From assembly GCA_030374805.1 (NCBI GenBank), contig JARGSG010000225.1, positions 558,001-622,000 on the forward strand: 64,000 nucleotides of DNA, in the 5' to 3' direction. The position numbers and the translations under genes are program-made. Position 1 is the first letter of the stretch; every line of letters begins with the position of its first letter. A model generated the notes under the pieces. That model was given only the letters and a program-made list of their open reading frames with translations, was not told where the DNA came from and made no database searches. Shown here one piece after another: positions 38,859-48,265 of the stretch. Origin of the DNA: Gracilaria gracilis (taxonomy: Eukaryota > Rhodophyta > Florideophyceae > Gracilariales > Gracilariaceae).

Positions 38859-39632
38859 CTAAGAAATTGTACCATTACATACAGAGCTTTTAGAGTTCAG
38901 GCGCTTCAGTACTGCACCCATACATCGCTCTACAACGTTCAGATTCTTGGCAACGTTGGCAAGGAACTGCTCTTTGGTTAATTCGGTGTCCGCTAACCCA
39001 TTTGCTATGTTGTCCACCATAGCAAGAATGGCGTATGGCACACCCAATTCTTTTGCAAGAGTTGCTTCTGTTGCTCCAGTCATGCCGATTACATCCCCAA
39101 GAGATGACAAAAACTGAACTTCTGCCTTAGTTTCAAAACGTGGACCAACGGTCTGTACGTACACCGCACTATCGCGCCGCAAAGCTAAATCTTTCTCCAC
39201 TGATAATACCTTAATTAGCTTCCCTCTGAGATCATCATCAATACCTGGGACAATGTGTGCTCTCGCATCATCGTAATATGATACCGACGGACCAAACAAG
39301 TAGAAATAATCATCAGGAATCACTATGGTGCCGATTGGAATATCTTTCGAAAGAGAACCCACACAGCACACAGCTATGATTCTATCAACACCTTCTGCGA
39401 CCATGGCGGCCAAATTCGCTCGAAAATTGACGAGGTGAGGCGGTCTGTACACATCTTTTCCGGCTGCTCCATCTGCATGGTGGCGTTGAACGAAAACCAC
39501 TGAATCAGAACTTTCAGGATTGCAGTGAACGATGGCTTTACCATGAGGGGTGTCAACAGTTTTTGGTCGCAGTGATGAAAATATGCCACTATTGAGCAAA
39601 CTGGTGCCCCCAAGAATACCCAGCTTCCCCAT
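38859..39632 (-). CDS. MTAP/PNP family 2 nucleoside phosphorylase, possibly MTI-type
   Basis: 257 residues, single exon. Signature segments: LGILGGTSL (phosphate loop), VFVQRHHAD, PPHLVNFRANLAAMV, VQTVGPRFETKAEV and GMTGATEATLAKEL, the last containing the ribose-binding Met. Enzymes of this family split methylthioadenosine, methylthioinosine or purine nucleosides with phosphate. The base-recognition loop is LAMVDNIANGL, not the TDYDxW of adenine-specific MTAPs; this is closer to 6-oxopurine or methylthioinosine phosphorylases. It would recycle the by-product of the spermidine synthase encoded at 7145-8020, directly or after deamination. Shorter than human MTAP (about 283 residues). Confidence 0.85.
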   Translation of the reverse strand: MGKLGILGGTSLLNSGIFSSLRPKTVDTPHGKAIVHCNPESSDSVVFVQRHHADGAAGKDVYRPPHLVNFRANLAAMVAEGVDRIIAVCCVGSLSKDIPIGTIVIPDDYFYLFGPSVSYYDDARAHIVPGIDDDLRGKLIKVLSVEKDLALRRDSAVYVQTVGPRFETKAEVQFLSSLGDVIGMTGATEATLAKELGVPYAILAMVDNIANGLADTELTKEQFLANVAKNLNVVERCMGAVLKRLNSKSSVCNGTIS

Positions 39633-40404
39633 AATTGCTTTCGCGTGTCAACTTGACAGCTTTCCTTTGAAACACAAATTCTTCGAGTAGTCTGGATTGG
39701 AGATTCCAGTGTCCCTTCGAACCACTTTCCCGTGTAATAGTAGAGTTGCACGTAAGCGTATTTAGCACGTCGTATAACTGTTCCTCGACGTATCCACACG
39801 GGCACGATTCGGATCAAGTCTCGTTACGCGAAGAACAATAGTCCTCCCAGCTTCCAGAAAACACGAAAGTAGGTATCTTAAACCCTGAATCCAAACACTC
39901 GTAACTTCAATGCGTCTCTTTCTTAAGAAAAGGGTGTGAGCTTCTCCAGCACACCGTTGAGATTGTCGGAAGGATGTCGGGTTCGACGTTTCCAATGTCG
40001 GTGAAGTTCACCGGGTGAACCTGTCATTCCAAAGATAAATTACGATCATGTTGTACCCTTTTCCATATAATCTATGGCTTTGGTATTATCCAGTAAGATC
40101 CTTCACCGTGCCAGGCACGGCGCATTGCAACGCATTTCTACAAACTTTACAGTACACTACATATTGTCTATCCTCAATTTCGCAGGTATCCGGGATACCA
40201 AAAATTTTGATGGCTACATCACCCTCGAAGTCAAGTCGGATGCATCTCTTCTGTGTTGACGAACGGTAGCAACGGCAGATACCAAGGGTAGATAGCGGTG
40301 CTACATAGTTGCATCCATTCTCCAGTTGCAAAAACTGTTGTGGTTTCGCATTTCAGAAGCCTTGAAGTTCAAATCCGTCCGAAGCGCTTTTCAAGGTCTC
40401 CGTC
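39633..40404. other. Divergent promoter region
   Basis: About 0.77 kb between MTAP-like and KLHDC4 starts. No distinct element; short frames only. Confidence 0.45.
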
Positions 40405-42433
40405 ATGGGCAAGAAAGGAAAGAAGAAGCAGGGGATCGGAAAAGCCAAAACAGAAGCAAAAGCAGCAAAAAAAGCTCAAAAGGCCGCAAAGAAGGCTCGT
40501 GAAACAGATGGAGAAGTAAGTCACGAATGAAACCCGATCACTACCTGATAATGAACCTCTGTATCTTCCTCTTCTATTGGTGCTAACCCAGTTTTTTTCT
40601 TCGGTGAAGGATGTAGAAGCAATTCTGGCAGAGATTCTGGCCAAAGAAGCTGAAGCCGTGAAAGTAGCAGAACTTCAGGATGTAGAGCCACCGTCACCTC
40701 GAGCTGCTTTTACCCTTGTAGCGAATCCACGGGACGAGAACGAACTCATTATGTTCGGAGGCGAGCGATATACAGGAGACAAAGCCCAATTCTTTAGTGA
40801 CCTATATGTTTTCAATGTCCTAAAGAATTCATGGGCCAGATACGACTCTCCAAATAGGCCGCCCCCACGGAGTTCACATGCTGTGGCTTTACATAAGAAC
40901 ATGATGTACATGTTCGGTGGTGAGTTCAGCAATCCGAGTTTGACACAGTATCGCCATTACCGTGATCTCTGGCGCCTTGACCTCGAAGACATGAGCTGGG
41001 AGCGTATTGAACTCCGTGGTGGCCCTTCTGGACGTTCTGGGCATCGCATGTGCGTCGCGAACAATAGACTGATCGTGTTCGGGGGCTTTTTTGATACCGG
41101 ATTCGAGAATAAGTATTTGAACGATCTGTACTACATAGATCTTACTCTGGATGAACTGAAATGGGTAAAAGTCGAAACTAGTGCTGTAGATATCGTCCCA
41201 TCAAGGCGATCTGGGTTTCAATGGGTTGTTTATGGGACGGATGTTATTTTGTATGGCGGATATTGTAAGGAAGCACTCAAGAAGGCTAAGGCCGTTTCCC
41301 ATAAGGGAAAAAAGAAAGGCAGTACGGCTGTTGAAGAATCTATGGTTGCTCAGGGTATGGTGCTGTCCGACACATACAAGCTTTCTGCGTTGAACATGAA
41401 ATGGTCAAAGATGAAGCGAGGTGGATATGGTCCCGCTCGACGCGCTGGGTTTTCTATGGTGCTTCACAAGTCGAATGCTGTAGTTTTTGGAGGGGTTGAA
41501 GATGATGAAACAGAAGAAAACATGGCATCGGTGTTCTATAATGACCTGTTCGGGCTGAATCTTGAAAAGAAGAAATGGTATCCTATGACTCTTAGACGAA
41601 AGAAAGCTAAGAAAGGACGACGTCGGAAAGAGCGTGACAATGATGTTGTAATTTCCGATCATTCGCCTTCAGAGGCAGGTCCCGCGCCTGATGATGACTT
41701 GAAAATGGTGGATGTTGATGATCCCAAAGCTCAGGAAGGCGAAGAAGAAGAAAAGGAGCTAGATACTGACTCATTAGAAGCTGCGCTGATGTCCGAGCGC
41801 AGTGAAGTTTTGCCTTGCCCAAGATTCAATGCAGCTGCTGCGATCCAGAAGAACGTTCTGTACCTCGTTGGTGGCGTTGTTGAGAAAGAACAACAGGAGA
41901 TCACGTTGGACGATATCTGGGCGATAGATCTAAATAAGTTAGAGGAGTACAGAGAAGTGAAGCCTTTGAGTTCCGGTTGCTTGGAATGGATGGAATCGGA
42001 TGGTGAAGAAGAAGTTGAAGAAGGAAGTGATGTTGACGATGAAGACCACTCGACACCAGAAGATGTGGACATGGAAGACGAAGAAGAGGAAGAAGAAAGG
42101 CAAAGACGTCGGGGCGGGCGACGAGAACGGCTTCGTGCTCGTGTTCAAAACACAGAGGACGAACATTTCACACCCCGGGTGAATGAGTCCCTCAAGGATT
42201 TCTTTGAACGTACGAAGTCGTATTGGATTGGAGAAGTTCATGAGGCGCTAGGAGAGAGTGGCAAAGCTCTACGAAGAGTTGCCTTTGAATGGGCATTTAG
42301 AAGGTATTGGGAGATTAAGCCTACTCTGAAAGAGCTTGAAGAAATTGAAGCGCAAATAGCCCGGGAGGAAGCTCTCGAGCAGGAATTCCAGAGAGCTCAA
42401 CTGGACCAGAAGCGGACTAGAGGCAGGCGCTGA
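40405..42433 (+). CDS. KLHDC4: Kelch domain-containing protein 4 homologue
   Basis: Exons 40405-40515 and 40610-42433, joined in phase 0, encode 644 residues; the 94-nt intron starts GTAAGT, contains CTAAC and ends GGTGAAG. The first exon encodes a lysine/alanine-rich start (MGKKGKKKQGIGKAK) as in fungal and animal KLHDC4. The second carries DVEAILAEI and six kelch repeats (NELIMFGGERY, NMMYMFGGEFSNP, NRLIVFGGFFDTG, TDVILYGGYCKE, NAVVFGGVEDD, NVLYLVGGVVEK). Acidic and basic tracts (KKAKKGRRRKER; DMEDEEEEEE) precede a C-terminal DUF4110-like segment (SLKDFFERTKSYW). The molecular function of KLHDC4 is not well defined. Confidence 0.93.
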
Positions 42434-42822
42434 TATGATTGATAAAGCCCACTATGTTTTTTCTCTGAACATTCATTCTCAGAACCACTGTATTTGTGAT
42501 GGGTTTTGCATAGAACCTGTTCGAATGCATAACGTTTCACCTGTTTAAGAGTTTAGCTGTGCCCTGAACCACAGTTGTATGGGAGCGCAAAACTTTTTTT
42601 TCTCTCCTGTTGACCACGAGGATCCCACGGAATATGAGCAGCTGGTTACATGCTTTTGTTCTTGTGATACGGGCTCCATTGAGACGATCCATTATCCGCA
42701 CGTTTACATCATTCATGAGGGAGAATCTGAGCTTCGCTCTGTGCCAGAGTGCCTGGTTATTCGAACGACATCAGTGCTTGAGCATTAGACCAGAATCGTT
42801 GCAAACTTTTTTGTTCGGAGCA
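42434..42822. other. Convergent 3' intergenic region
   Basis: 389 bp between KLHDC4 and ZNHIT3, which converge. A T9 run near 42594-42602. No supported gene. Confidence 0.45.
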
Positions 42823-43379
42823 TTACTCATCTTCAGATTTTAAGCTCTCCAACTTCAATCGAAGCGTCTCCTCCAGAGTAAGTGGTGCATCTGGCAGTAC
42901 TTTGCACCCAAGGGCTTCCAAGACATCATCACAAAACTCTAGGAATGCTGGGTCTTTCATTTCCTTCTCCAGTTCTTTGACGCGATTTGGCGAGGAATCA
43001 ATACGTTGAAGAATCGCCAACAGACGATCATCGCGAAGCTTTCTTTGTACCTCCATATGCGTATCCAGGCTTCGCAACTGCTCTGTCTTCAATAGTAAAA
43101 GGTCATCTGGCAAGCTTTCTTCTTCTTGCTGTTTTTGTGCTACTTGTTCATCGACTACCTTCAACGCTGGGGTTGCGACGGGGGGTGGAGAGCAGTTTAC
43201 CTGCTTGTGGGCTCTCGAGCATGCTACTGAGCAACTGTGCGGGGGAAAGCGTTTAGTCAGCAAATGGAGCAAAAGTTTTCTTCTCCGGATATGAATGAAA
43301 CTCACAAAGGAAGACGACAAGTAGGGCACTTGTATTTCGCTTGTTTCTCATTGCAAACGAGGCACAAATTGTTGGGCAT
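42823..43379 (-). CDS. ZNHIT3: Zinc finger HIT domain protein 3
   Basis: Two exons on the minus strand, 43379-43306 and 43234-42823, with a 71-nt intron (GTGAGT ... CCGCACAG, CTAAA branch-like site). Splicing completes the zf-HIT finger: MPNNLCLVCNEKQAKYKCPT, then CRLPFCSVACSRAHKQVNC, giving all eight ligands. The intron sits inside the finger, after the codon split TT|T. The 161-residue protein ends with the helical C-terminus FLEFCDDVLEALG typical of ZNHIT3/Hit1. ZNHIT3 works with NUFIP in box C/D snoRNP assembly in the nucleus. Confidence 0.92.
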
Positions 43380-43908
43380 GATGGAAGTGATAGCGAACGA
43401 AGTGACACAGTACCAGCAGCGTCATTCGAGTTTGGGGAGGGGGGTCAACTCTTATTTTGTCGACAGAAACAAAACAAGCCTCGGATTTCAGGTTGGAAAT
43501 CACAGAATTTTCTAGGACGCCCATTATACCCTTGGGTGTATGTTACAGTGTTGTTGAAAGAAAATGCACATGAATGTGGAAGTAGTCATCACCATTACCA
43601 AGGGTACCTGTAGATACTGAGTTTACTTCTAAGCGAGATTGAAAATCCCAGTCTCGAACCTGGGACGATGTTAAATTTATGTACGTGTAACAGGCAACAT
43701 GGTAATGGTTTGCGGTCTGTTGGTGGTTAAGAGCCGATGTGAAGACAGCAAACAGACATTGGAACAACGTCAGTACTACAGATATTCAGAATAGACATTT
43801 CGTGTGGCACATAGGCCACATGGTACCGGATCCAATGCAGGCAGTGCAAATACGCCCTGGTTCGAGAGACGTTTCTTTGAAAGAAACACTGACAAACTTC
43901 TTCAATCG
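43380..43908. other. Intergenic region, ZNHIT3 to histone H2B 3' end
   Basis: Over 0.5 kb. It includes a short T-arm-like hairpin around 43648-43668 that does not extend to a full tRNA. No gene called. Confidence 0.45.
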
Positions 43909-43926
43909 AGGTGTAAAAATACACCT
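43909..43926 (-). promoter_or_regulatory. Histone 3' stem-loop of H2B
   Basis: On the minus strand AGGTGTA-TTTT-TACACCT: seven pairs closing a four-base loop, 52 nt after the H2B stop. It is followed by CTCGA, as after H2A. The form (6-7 bp stem, 4-nt pyrimidine loop, GG...CC base) is that of metazoan and algal replication-dependent histone mRNAs, but the stem sequence differs from the usual GGCTCT/AGAGCC. Confidence 0.85.
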
Positions 43927-43978
43927 TTGAGGTGATTAAAGATTGAAACCAATCGATCACTCCAAGTACGATAGACAC

Positions 43979-44353
43979 TTAGCTTGAGCTGTACTTAGTG
44001 ACAGCCTTGGTTCCTTCAGACACAGCATGCTTGGCAAGCTCTCCGGGGAGGAGGAGACGGACAGCGGTCTGAATTTCTCGAGAGGTGAGCGTCTTCGTGT
44101 TGTTGTAAGATGCGAGCTTCGCAGCTTCAGTTGCGATCCTTTCGAAAAGATCAGCGACGAACGAATTCATGATGCTCATGGCCTTAGAGGAGATACCAGT
44201 ATCCGGATGAACTTGTTTCAACACCTTGTAGATGTAGATAGAGTATGATTCACTGCGCTTCTTCTTCCTGGTAGTCTTCTCGGTGCCTCCGGCCATGCCC
44301 TTCTTGGCGACCTTCTTCTCGGCGACAGGAACACTTTTACCCTTGGGAGGCAT
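43979..44353 (-). CDS. H2B: Histone H2B
   Basis: 124 residues from the ATG at 44353. The basic tail ([14 protein letters not shown] and following) leads to the histone fold [38 protein letters not shown] and [20 protein letters not shown], ending AVTKYSSS. The C-terminal Lys in AVTKY is the conserved ubiquitination site. No intron. It is arranged head-to-head with H2A, 598 bp apart, and carries a 3' stem-loop; both point to replication-dependent expression. Confidence 0.98.
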   Translation of the reverse strand: MPPKGKSVPVAEKKVAKKGMAGGTEKTTRKKKRSESYSIYIYKVLKQVHPDTGISSKAMSIMNSFVADLFERIATEAAKLASYNNTKTLTSREIQTAVRLLLPGELAKHAVSEGTKAVTKYSSS

Positions 44354-44951
44354 GGTTGAAAGGTTGATAGACGGTGTGAACTGAGAACGAAATACAGTCA
44401 AAGACTTGATCAGTGTGAGTGGGACAGAACGTTGGGGGTACCGAGCAATCCTACACTCAGTCTTCGCCTCCTTCCTGGGCTTAAGTACTCAAGATTTGGT
44501 CTGTGCGAGGTCCTCGGTCGGCATTTTGGCGCCTGTGTGGGTCAGCGAAGGCTTTGCTTACGATTGCAATCTGGTCGGTTTGGCGCGCAAAACAAGCATC
44601 GCTATTGGTTGAACTAAAGGACCCTTGCATTTTGAACTTGAAGAATCTCGTTCTGCGTTTTCATTGGCTGTATTGGGTGTCCTCTTTTCAAACCCCTGTT
44701 GCAAAACCTTCTGTGTTGAAATCTGATTGGTCGTTTCGCGTGTCCCTTCGGACACGGTCATTGAAGTTCTTAGTGCAGTGCCACAGGGTGGTCTACTTCG
44801 CTCGGTCGGTCGAACAGAACTTCTGAACGTCCGTCGGTACTTAAGGGCCTTCTTTGACTCGTCTTAGCTCTTCAGCCTCACTCATCCCAATTCCTTAGCT
44901 TTGTCTACTCATCTGTTCTTCAACCGCAAGTTATCAACCCTTTTCGTCGTA
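44354..44951. promoter_or_regulatory. Bidirectional H2B/H2A promoter
   Basis: 598 bp between the two ATGs. A shared GTACTTAAG word occurs once per side in mirrored orientation: minus strand at 44480-44488 (127 bp from the H2B ATG) and plus strand at 44837-44845 (107 bp from the H2A ATG). Between them four ATTGG (inverted CCAAT) boxes at 44604, 44663, 44672 and 44726. CCAAT boxes are common in histone promoters; the TACTTAAG element would be in the core-promoter position, perhaps a TATA substitute. Confidence 0.75.
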
Positions 44952-45320
44952 ATGGCTCCCAAGAAGGCTGCTCAATCTCGCTCTAGCAAGGCTGGTCTCC
45001 AGTTTCCCGTCGGTCGTATCCATCGCTTCCTTCGTAAGGGAGGCTATGCCGATCGTGTTGGTGCCGGTGCTCCGGTCTACATGGCTGCAGTGATGGAGTA
45101 TCTTACCGCTGAAGTTCTCGAACTCGCTGGCAACGCCGCCCGTGACAACAAGAAGACCCGTATCATCCCCCGCCACATTCAACTTGCCGTTCGCAATGAC
45201 GAAGAGCTTAACAAGCTTCTCGGAAACGTGACGATTGCTAGTGGTGGTGTGCTCCCGAACATTCACCAAGTTCTTATGCCGCGCAAGAAGTCCAAGGGTG
45301 ATGCGTCGCAAGAGGTCTAA
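44952..45320 (+). CDS. H2A: Histone H2A with H2A.X-type SQEV tail
   Basis: 122 residues from the ATG at 44952. Fold segments are canonical: [60 protein letters not shown] and [13 protein letters not shown]. The end is [12 protein letters not shown]-acid-hydrophobic at the very C-terminus is the H2A.X motif phosphorylated by ATM/ATR kinases after DNA breaks. So this gene, paired with H2B and carrying a 3' stem-loop, makes a damage-competent H2A. No intron. Confidence 0.98.
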   Translation: MAPKKAAQSRSSKAGLQFPVGRIHRFLRKGGYADRVGAGAPVYMAAVMEYLTAEVLELAGNAARDNKKTRIIPRHIQLAVRNDEELNKLLGNVTIASGGVLPNIHQVLMPRKKSKGDASQEV

Positions 45321-45344
45321 GATTTCACTACTATTTTCATTCAA

Positions 45345-45362
45345 AGGTGTATCTTTACACCT
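45345..45362 (+). promoter_or_regulatory. Histone 3' stem-loop of H2A
   Basis: AGGTGTA-TCTT-TACACCT, 24 nt after the stop, followed by CTCGAAGAAAGAGAC, a purine-rich stretch that resembles a histone downstream element. Differs from the H2B hairpin only in one loop base. Confidence 0.88.
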
Positions 45363-45421
45363 CGAAGAAAGAGACTTGTCAGCACTTGTTCATTATGTCC
45401 GTACTTGTGCACAGCCAAGCT

Positions 45422-47731
45422 TTAATCTGTTCGTCTAGCAATGGTTAACCCGTCCCGCATAGGTAGAATGACCTGCTCTAATCTGGCTTCGTCATTTATG
45501 TATTTATTGAATTCATGCAGTTTGACGGCAGTCCGACGAGCTTTGCTAAGGTTTTTCAATCTCTGTGGATGAAGATGGTGTTGTGTGTTTATGGTGCCGG
45601 AAGTCTCTTCCTTCCACACTTGTGCTACCTCTCCGCGGAAGAGGACATTGTCGAAAACTAGAAGACCTCCGCTTCGCACAAGATTGTAATCCAACAGCTT
45701 CTTGACGTAAGCCAGATATCCGCCCTTGTCTGCGTCAACGAAAGCGAAATCAAAGGGCTCCCATTTGTTCATATGGAACTGTTCCAAGGTATCAAGAGCT
45801 TGTCCACGATACAACCGAATTTTGTCACGACATTCCTTATTCTTTGTAAAGAACTCTTCTGCAATTGATGCTGCCTTCTCGTCACACTCACATGTCACGA
45901 CTAGTCCACCTGCCGGTACTCCAGAGGCCATCGCAAGTGTCGCAAATCCGGTGAAAGTACCAATTTCTAAGACTCTCTTTGAATCTGACGTCTGAACGAG
46001 TAAACGGAGAAGTGCTGCCTGTGAGTTGCTGCTTAACATTCGAATCCTCTCTGGAAACTCAACCTCTGTTCGACGCCTCAGGGCGATAAGTTCCGGATCG
46101 GCATTTTTGGTGAAGGTTTCAGCGTAGAGCTGAGAATCATTTGAAATAGGAGGAAGGCTTGCTCCTGAGGGCGCTTGGTTCGGTTCTGTCCCAATTGCAT
46201 CAAGGCATTCCGGTGAGCATGCTCCTTTCATCAATACGGCACATTCTTCGCATTGTACAAAAATGCGGGAGTCAAATGGACGAGGGCACTGAACGTTTGA
46301 GCAATCCGTTTGGATGTTACATGCTTGACCACAAGTAATACAATTGTCGAGGATATCTGAGGTAATAACTTCACCCATCCGGCCGTCAAAAACATGGTTT
46401 ACGCCCTTGAAACTCGATTCATCTACGCGCCCAGTCTCTCTGAGGTTGCGAGCATATGAAACGATACCCCCCTGAAGCCGGCCTGTATTTGGGAAGCCCA
46501 TCTTCTGTTCAAGGAAAGCATTCACTTTGACGCATCGGATGCCCCCAGTACAATACGTCAAGATCCTCTTTTTCCGGTCTTCATTGTTTAATCGCTTTTC
46601 AAGTTCTTCCCAAGAATCTCGGAAGGTGTGCGTGTTCAAAGGTTCAGCTCCTTCGAAACGCCCGACATCACTCTCATAGTCATTTCGACAATCAAGCAAA
46701 ACGAAATCCTCTGTTTTGGATTTTAGGAGCTGGTGCCATTCTTCTGGGGATATTGACTTCCCGGCTCGCTTCCAATCCAATGGCTCCTGAAATCCATCCG
46801 CAAGGATTTTCTGTCGAGGTTTCACTTGCAGTTTTTCAAAAGGCTGTTCCTCCTTCTTTACCAAGTTGTCCTCGTTCAAGAAAACCCCAACAATCTCAGT
46901 TGGGATGATAGTTTCATCACGTTCTATCCATAGGCCGCTCATAGCGTCGTGAAAGTCAGCTAGAACCGAATTAGGAACAGCTAATTGTGCGTTTACACCC
47001 TCAGTGGCAACGTATACCCTCCCTTTTATACCCATCCATGACCACACTCTACGCAACGAATTGCTGAACGCATCTGGCTTGCCAATATTCACAAACTTGT
47101 AAAAGCTAATCATCTTCAAAAGTTCATCAGGGTTCTGTTCTGCGATTTGAGCCTTTCGTTTAACCCTCTCGACTCTATCCGAGAATGGTTTCTTCGGAGG
47201 TGGAGTGTTATGCGGTATGAGTTCTACGAATACAGGAGAGCCAACTTTTTCACACTTCTGGAGCCCGCTTTTTAAACCGTCGATGTCTTGAATAACGTTA
47301 CTACCCCCCACTCTTATATCGAACCCATCAGAAGCGCGAAGAAGACCATTTTCTTCCAACTCGGGGAATATGTGTACCAGTCGAGATCTGACGCGCCCCC
47401 GGAAAAGAGTGACATCGTTGAGATCCGATCTTTCTAGGAACACTTTAACTCGGGCCAATCTGGGTGTCAGTGAGCACCTTTCCCGTACATAAGGCGGTAA
47501 TGTAACAACTGCACCAATCAGATTACCTGACTGTTCGTCCAGTTCACGCTTCAACACCTTATGTGCGTTTATGCGTGCCAAAACTTTCGCTCGCCTCCGT
47601 TCTCTAGCTGTTTGTCTCGGAGCAGCCGCATTATGCTGCGCGCAAGCATTCACCAGCAATCTGTTAGGCCTAGGACGAAAGAATGAACGGCTGTTCAACA
47701 AAAGGCGTCCAGGCACGAATGACGTGCCCAT
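45422..47731 (-). CDS. Fusion of TrhO-type tRNA uridine hydroxylase (rhodanese) and O-methyltransferase (TrmR-like)
   Basis: 769 residues in one exon. A basic leader (about 35 residues) and a region of about 150 residues without known family come first. TrhO/YceA follows from about residue 200: ISFYKFVNIGKPD, RVYVATEGVNAQLAVP, rhodanese DFVLLDCRNDYES, and the catalytic loop TYCTGGIRC near 390, then a Cys-rich zinc-binding segment (CITCGQAC, CEEC). From about 560 a class I SAM O-methyltransferase (Methyltransf_3) is complete: VLEIGTFTGFATLAM, FDFAFVDADKGGYLAYV, GGLLVFDNVLFRG. TrhO hydroxylates wobble U34 to ho5U in bacteria; B. subtilis TrmR, of this methyltransferase family, converts it to mo5U. 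Both steps in one protein is an inference. Target probably plastid tRNA. Confidence 0.9.
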   Translation of the reverse strand: MGTSFVPGRLLLNSRSFFRPRPNRLLVNACAQHNAAAPRQTARERRRAKVLARINAHKVLKRELDEQSGNLIGAVVTLPPYVRERCSLTPRLARVKVFLERSDLNDVTLFRGRVRSRLVHIFPELEENGLLRASDGFDIRVGGSNVIQDIDGLKSGLQKCEKVGSPVFVELIPHNTPPPKKPFSDRVERVKRKAQIAEQNPDELLKMISFYKFVNIGKPDAFSNSLRRVWSWMGIKGRVYVATEGVNAQLAVPNSVLADFHDAMSGLWIERDETIIPTEIVGVFLNEDNLVKKEEQPFEKLQVKPRQKILADGFQEPLDWKRAGKSISPEEWHQLLKSKTEDFVLLDCRNDYESDVGRFEGAEPLNTHTFRDSWEELEKRLNNEDRKKRILTYCTGGIRCVKVNAFLEQKMGFPNTGRLQGGIVSYARNLRETGRVDESSFKGVNHVFDGRMGEVITSDILDNCITCGQACNIQTDCSNVQCPRPFDSRIFVQCEECAVLMKGACSPECLDAIGTEPNQAPSGASLPPISNDSQLYAETFTKNADPELIALRRRTEVEFPERIRMLSSNSQAALLRLLVQTSDSKRVLEIGTFTGFATLAMASGVPAGGLVVTCECDEKAASIAEEFFTKNKECRDKIRLYRGQALDTLEQFHMNKWEPFDFAFVDADKGGYLAYVKKLLDYNLVRSGGLLVFDNVLFRGEVAQVWKEETSGTINTQHHLHPQRLKNLSKARRTAVKLHEFNKYINDEARLEQVILPMRDGLTIARRTD

Positions 47732-48265
47732 TGTTTCTTAACTGGATGTGATTCACTAGAGCCGAGTGATACGGAGGCGCAGATTAAGATAAACAAATGG
47801 CAGTATGGAGGTCGCAGGAGTTTACGAGATGGATTTCGGTTCGAAAGTTCTGGGTCAAATGCTACGAAAGTTACTTTCACCGAGGGCTAGCTAGCCCTCG
47901 TTAAGTTCAGCGTTATCTATCTCAACATGATTCTGAACAGACCCGTAATTTCGCAGATTTTACTGCAGACTTTTCACTCCAAAGTTTGAAGCAAATGTCC
48001 ACAAAATGCAAACAGTTTGCAAACATGCGTCGAGATCAAAATCCGCTTCCCCATTTCGTCCCCAGCACACTCCAGACTCTGTGCTCCTTGTTCTTCCCAA
48101 GGTGCCTTCGGATTGAGTCATCCACATATCTGCGCTTTCGTCCTTTTGAGAGGCCAGTGAAGGCCCAATTTGCTGTCAAGTGCACCTCTGAAATCTAGTT
48201 AACAGTCAAGACTAAAGTTTGAACAACGTGTCTAGGGTTCGGTCGCAATCTATTCGGGTGTGAAA
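47732..48265. other. Divergent promoter region
   Basis: 534 bp between the TrhO fusion and rbfA. An inverted repeat GAGGGCTAGCTAGCCCTCG (palindromic, about 47881-47899) lies in the middle. Confidence 0.5.

Noticed and set aside
7145..39632. Polyamine/methionine-salvage gene cluster
   Set aside because: Spermidine synthase and the MTAP-family gene are 31 kb apart with unrelated genes between; chance is sufficient.
43621..43740. tRNA-like T-arm on the minus strand
   Set aside because: Six-pair stem with an 8-base loop and no matching acceptor, D or anticodon arms.
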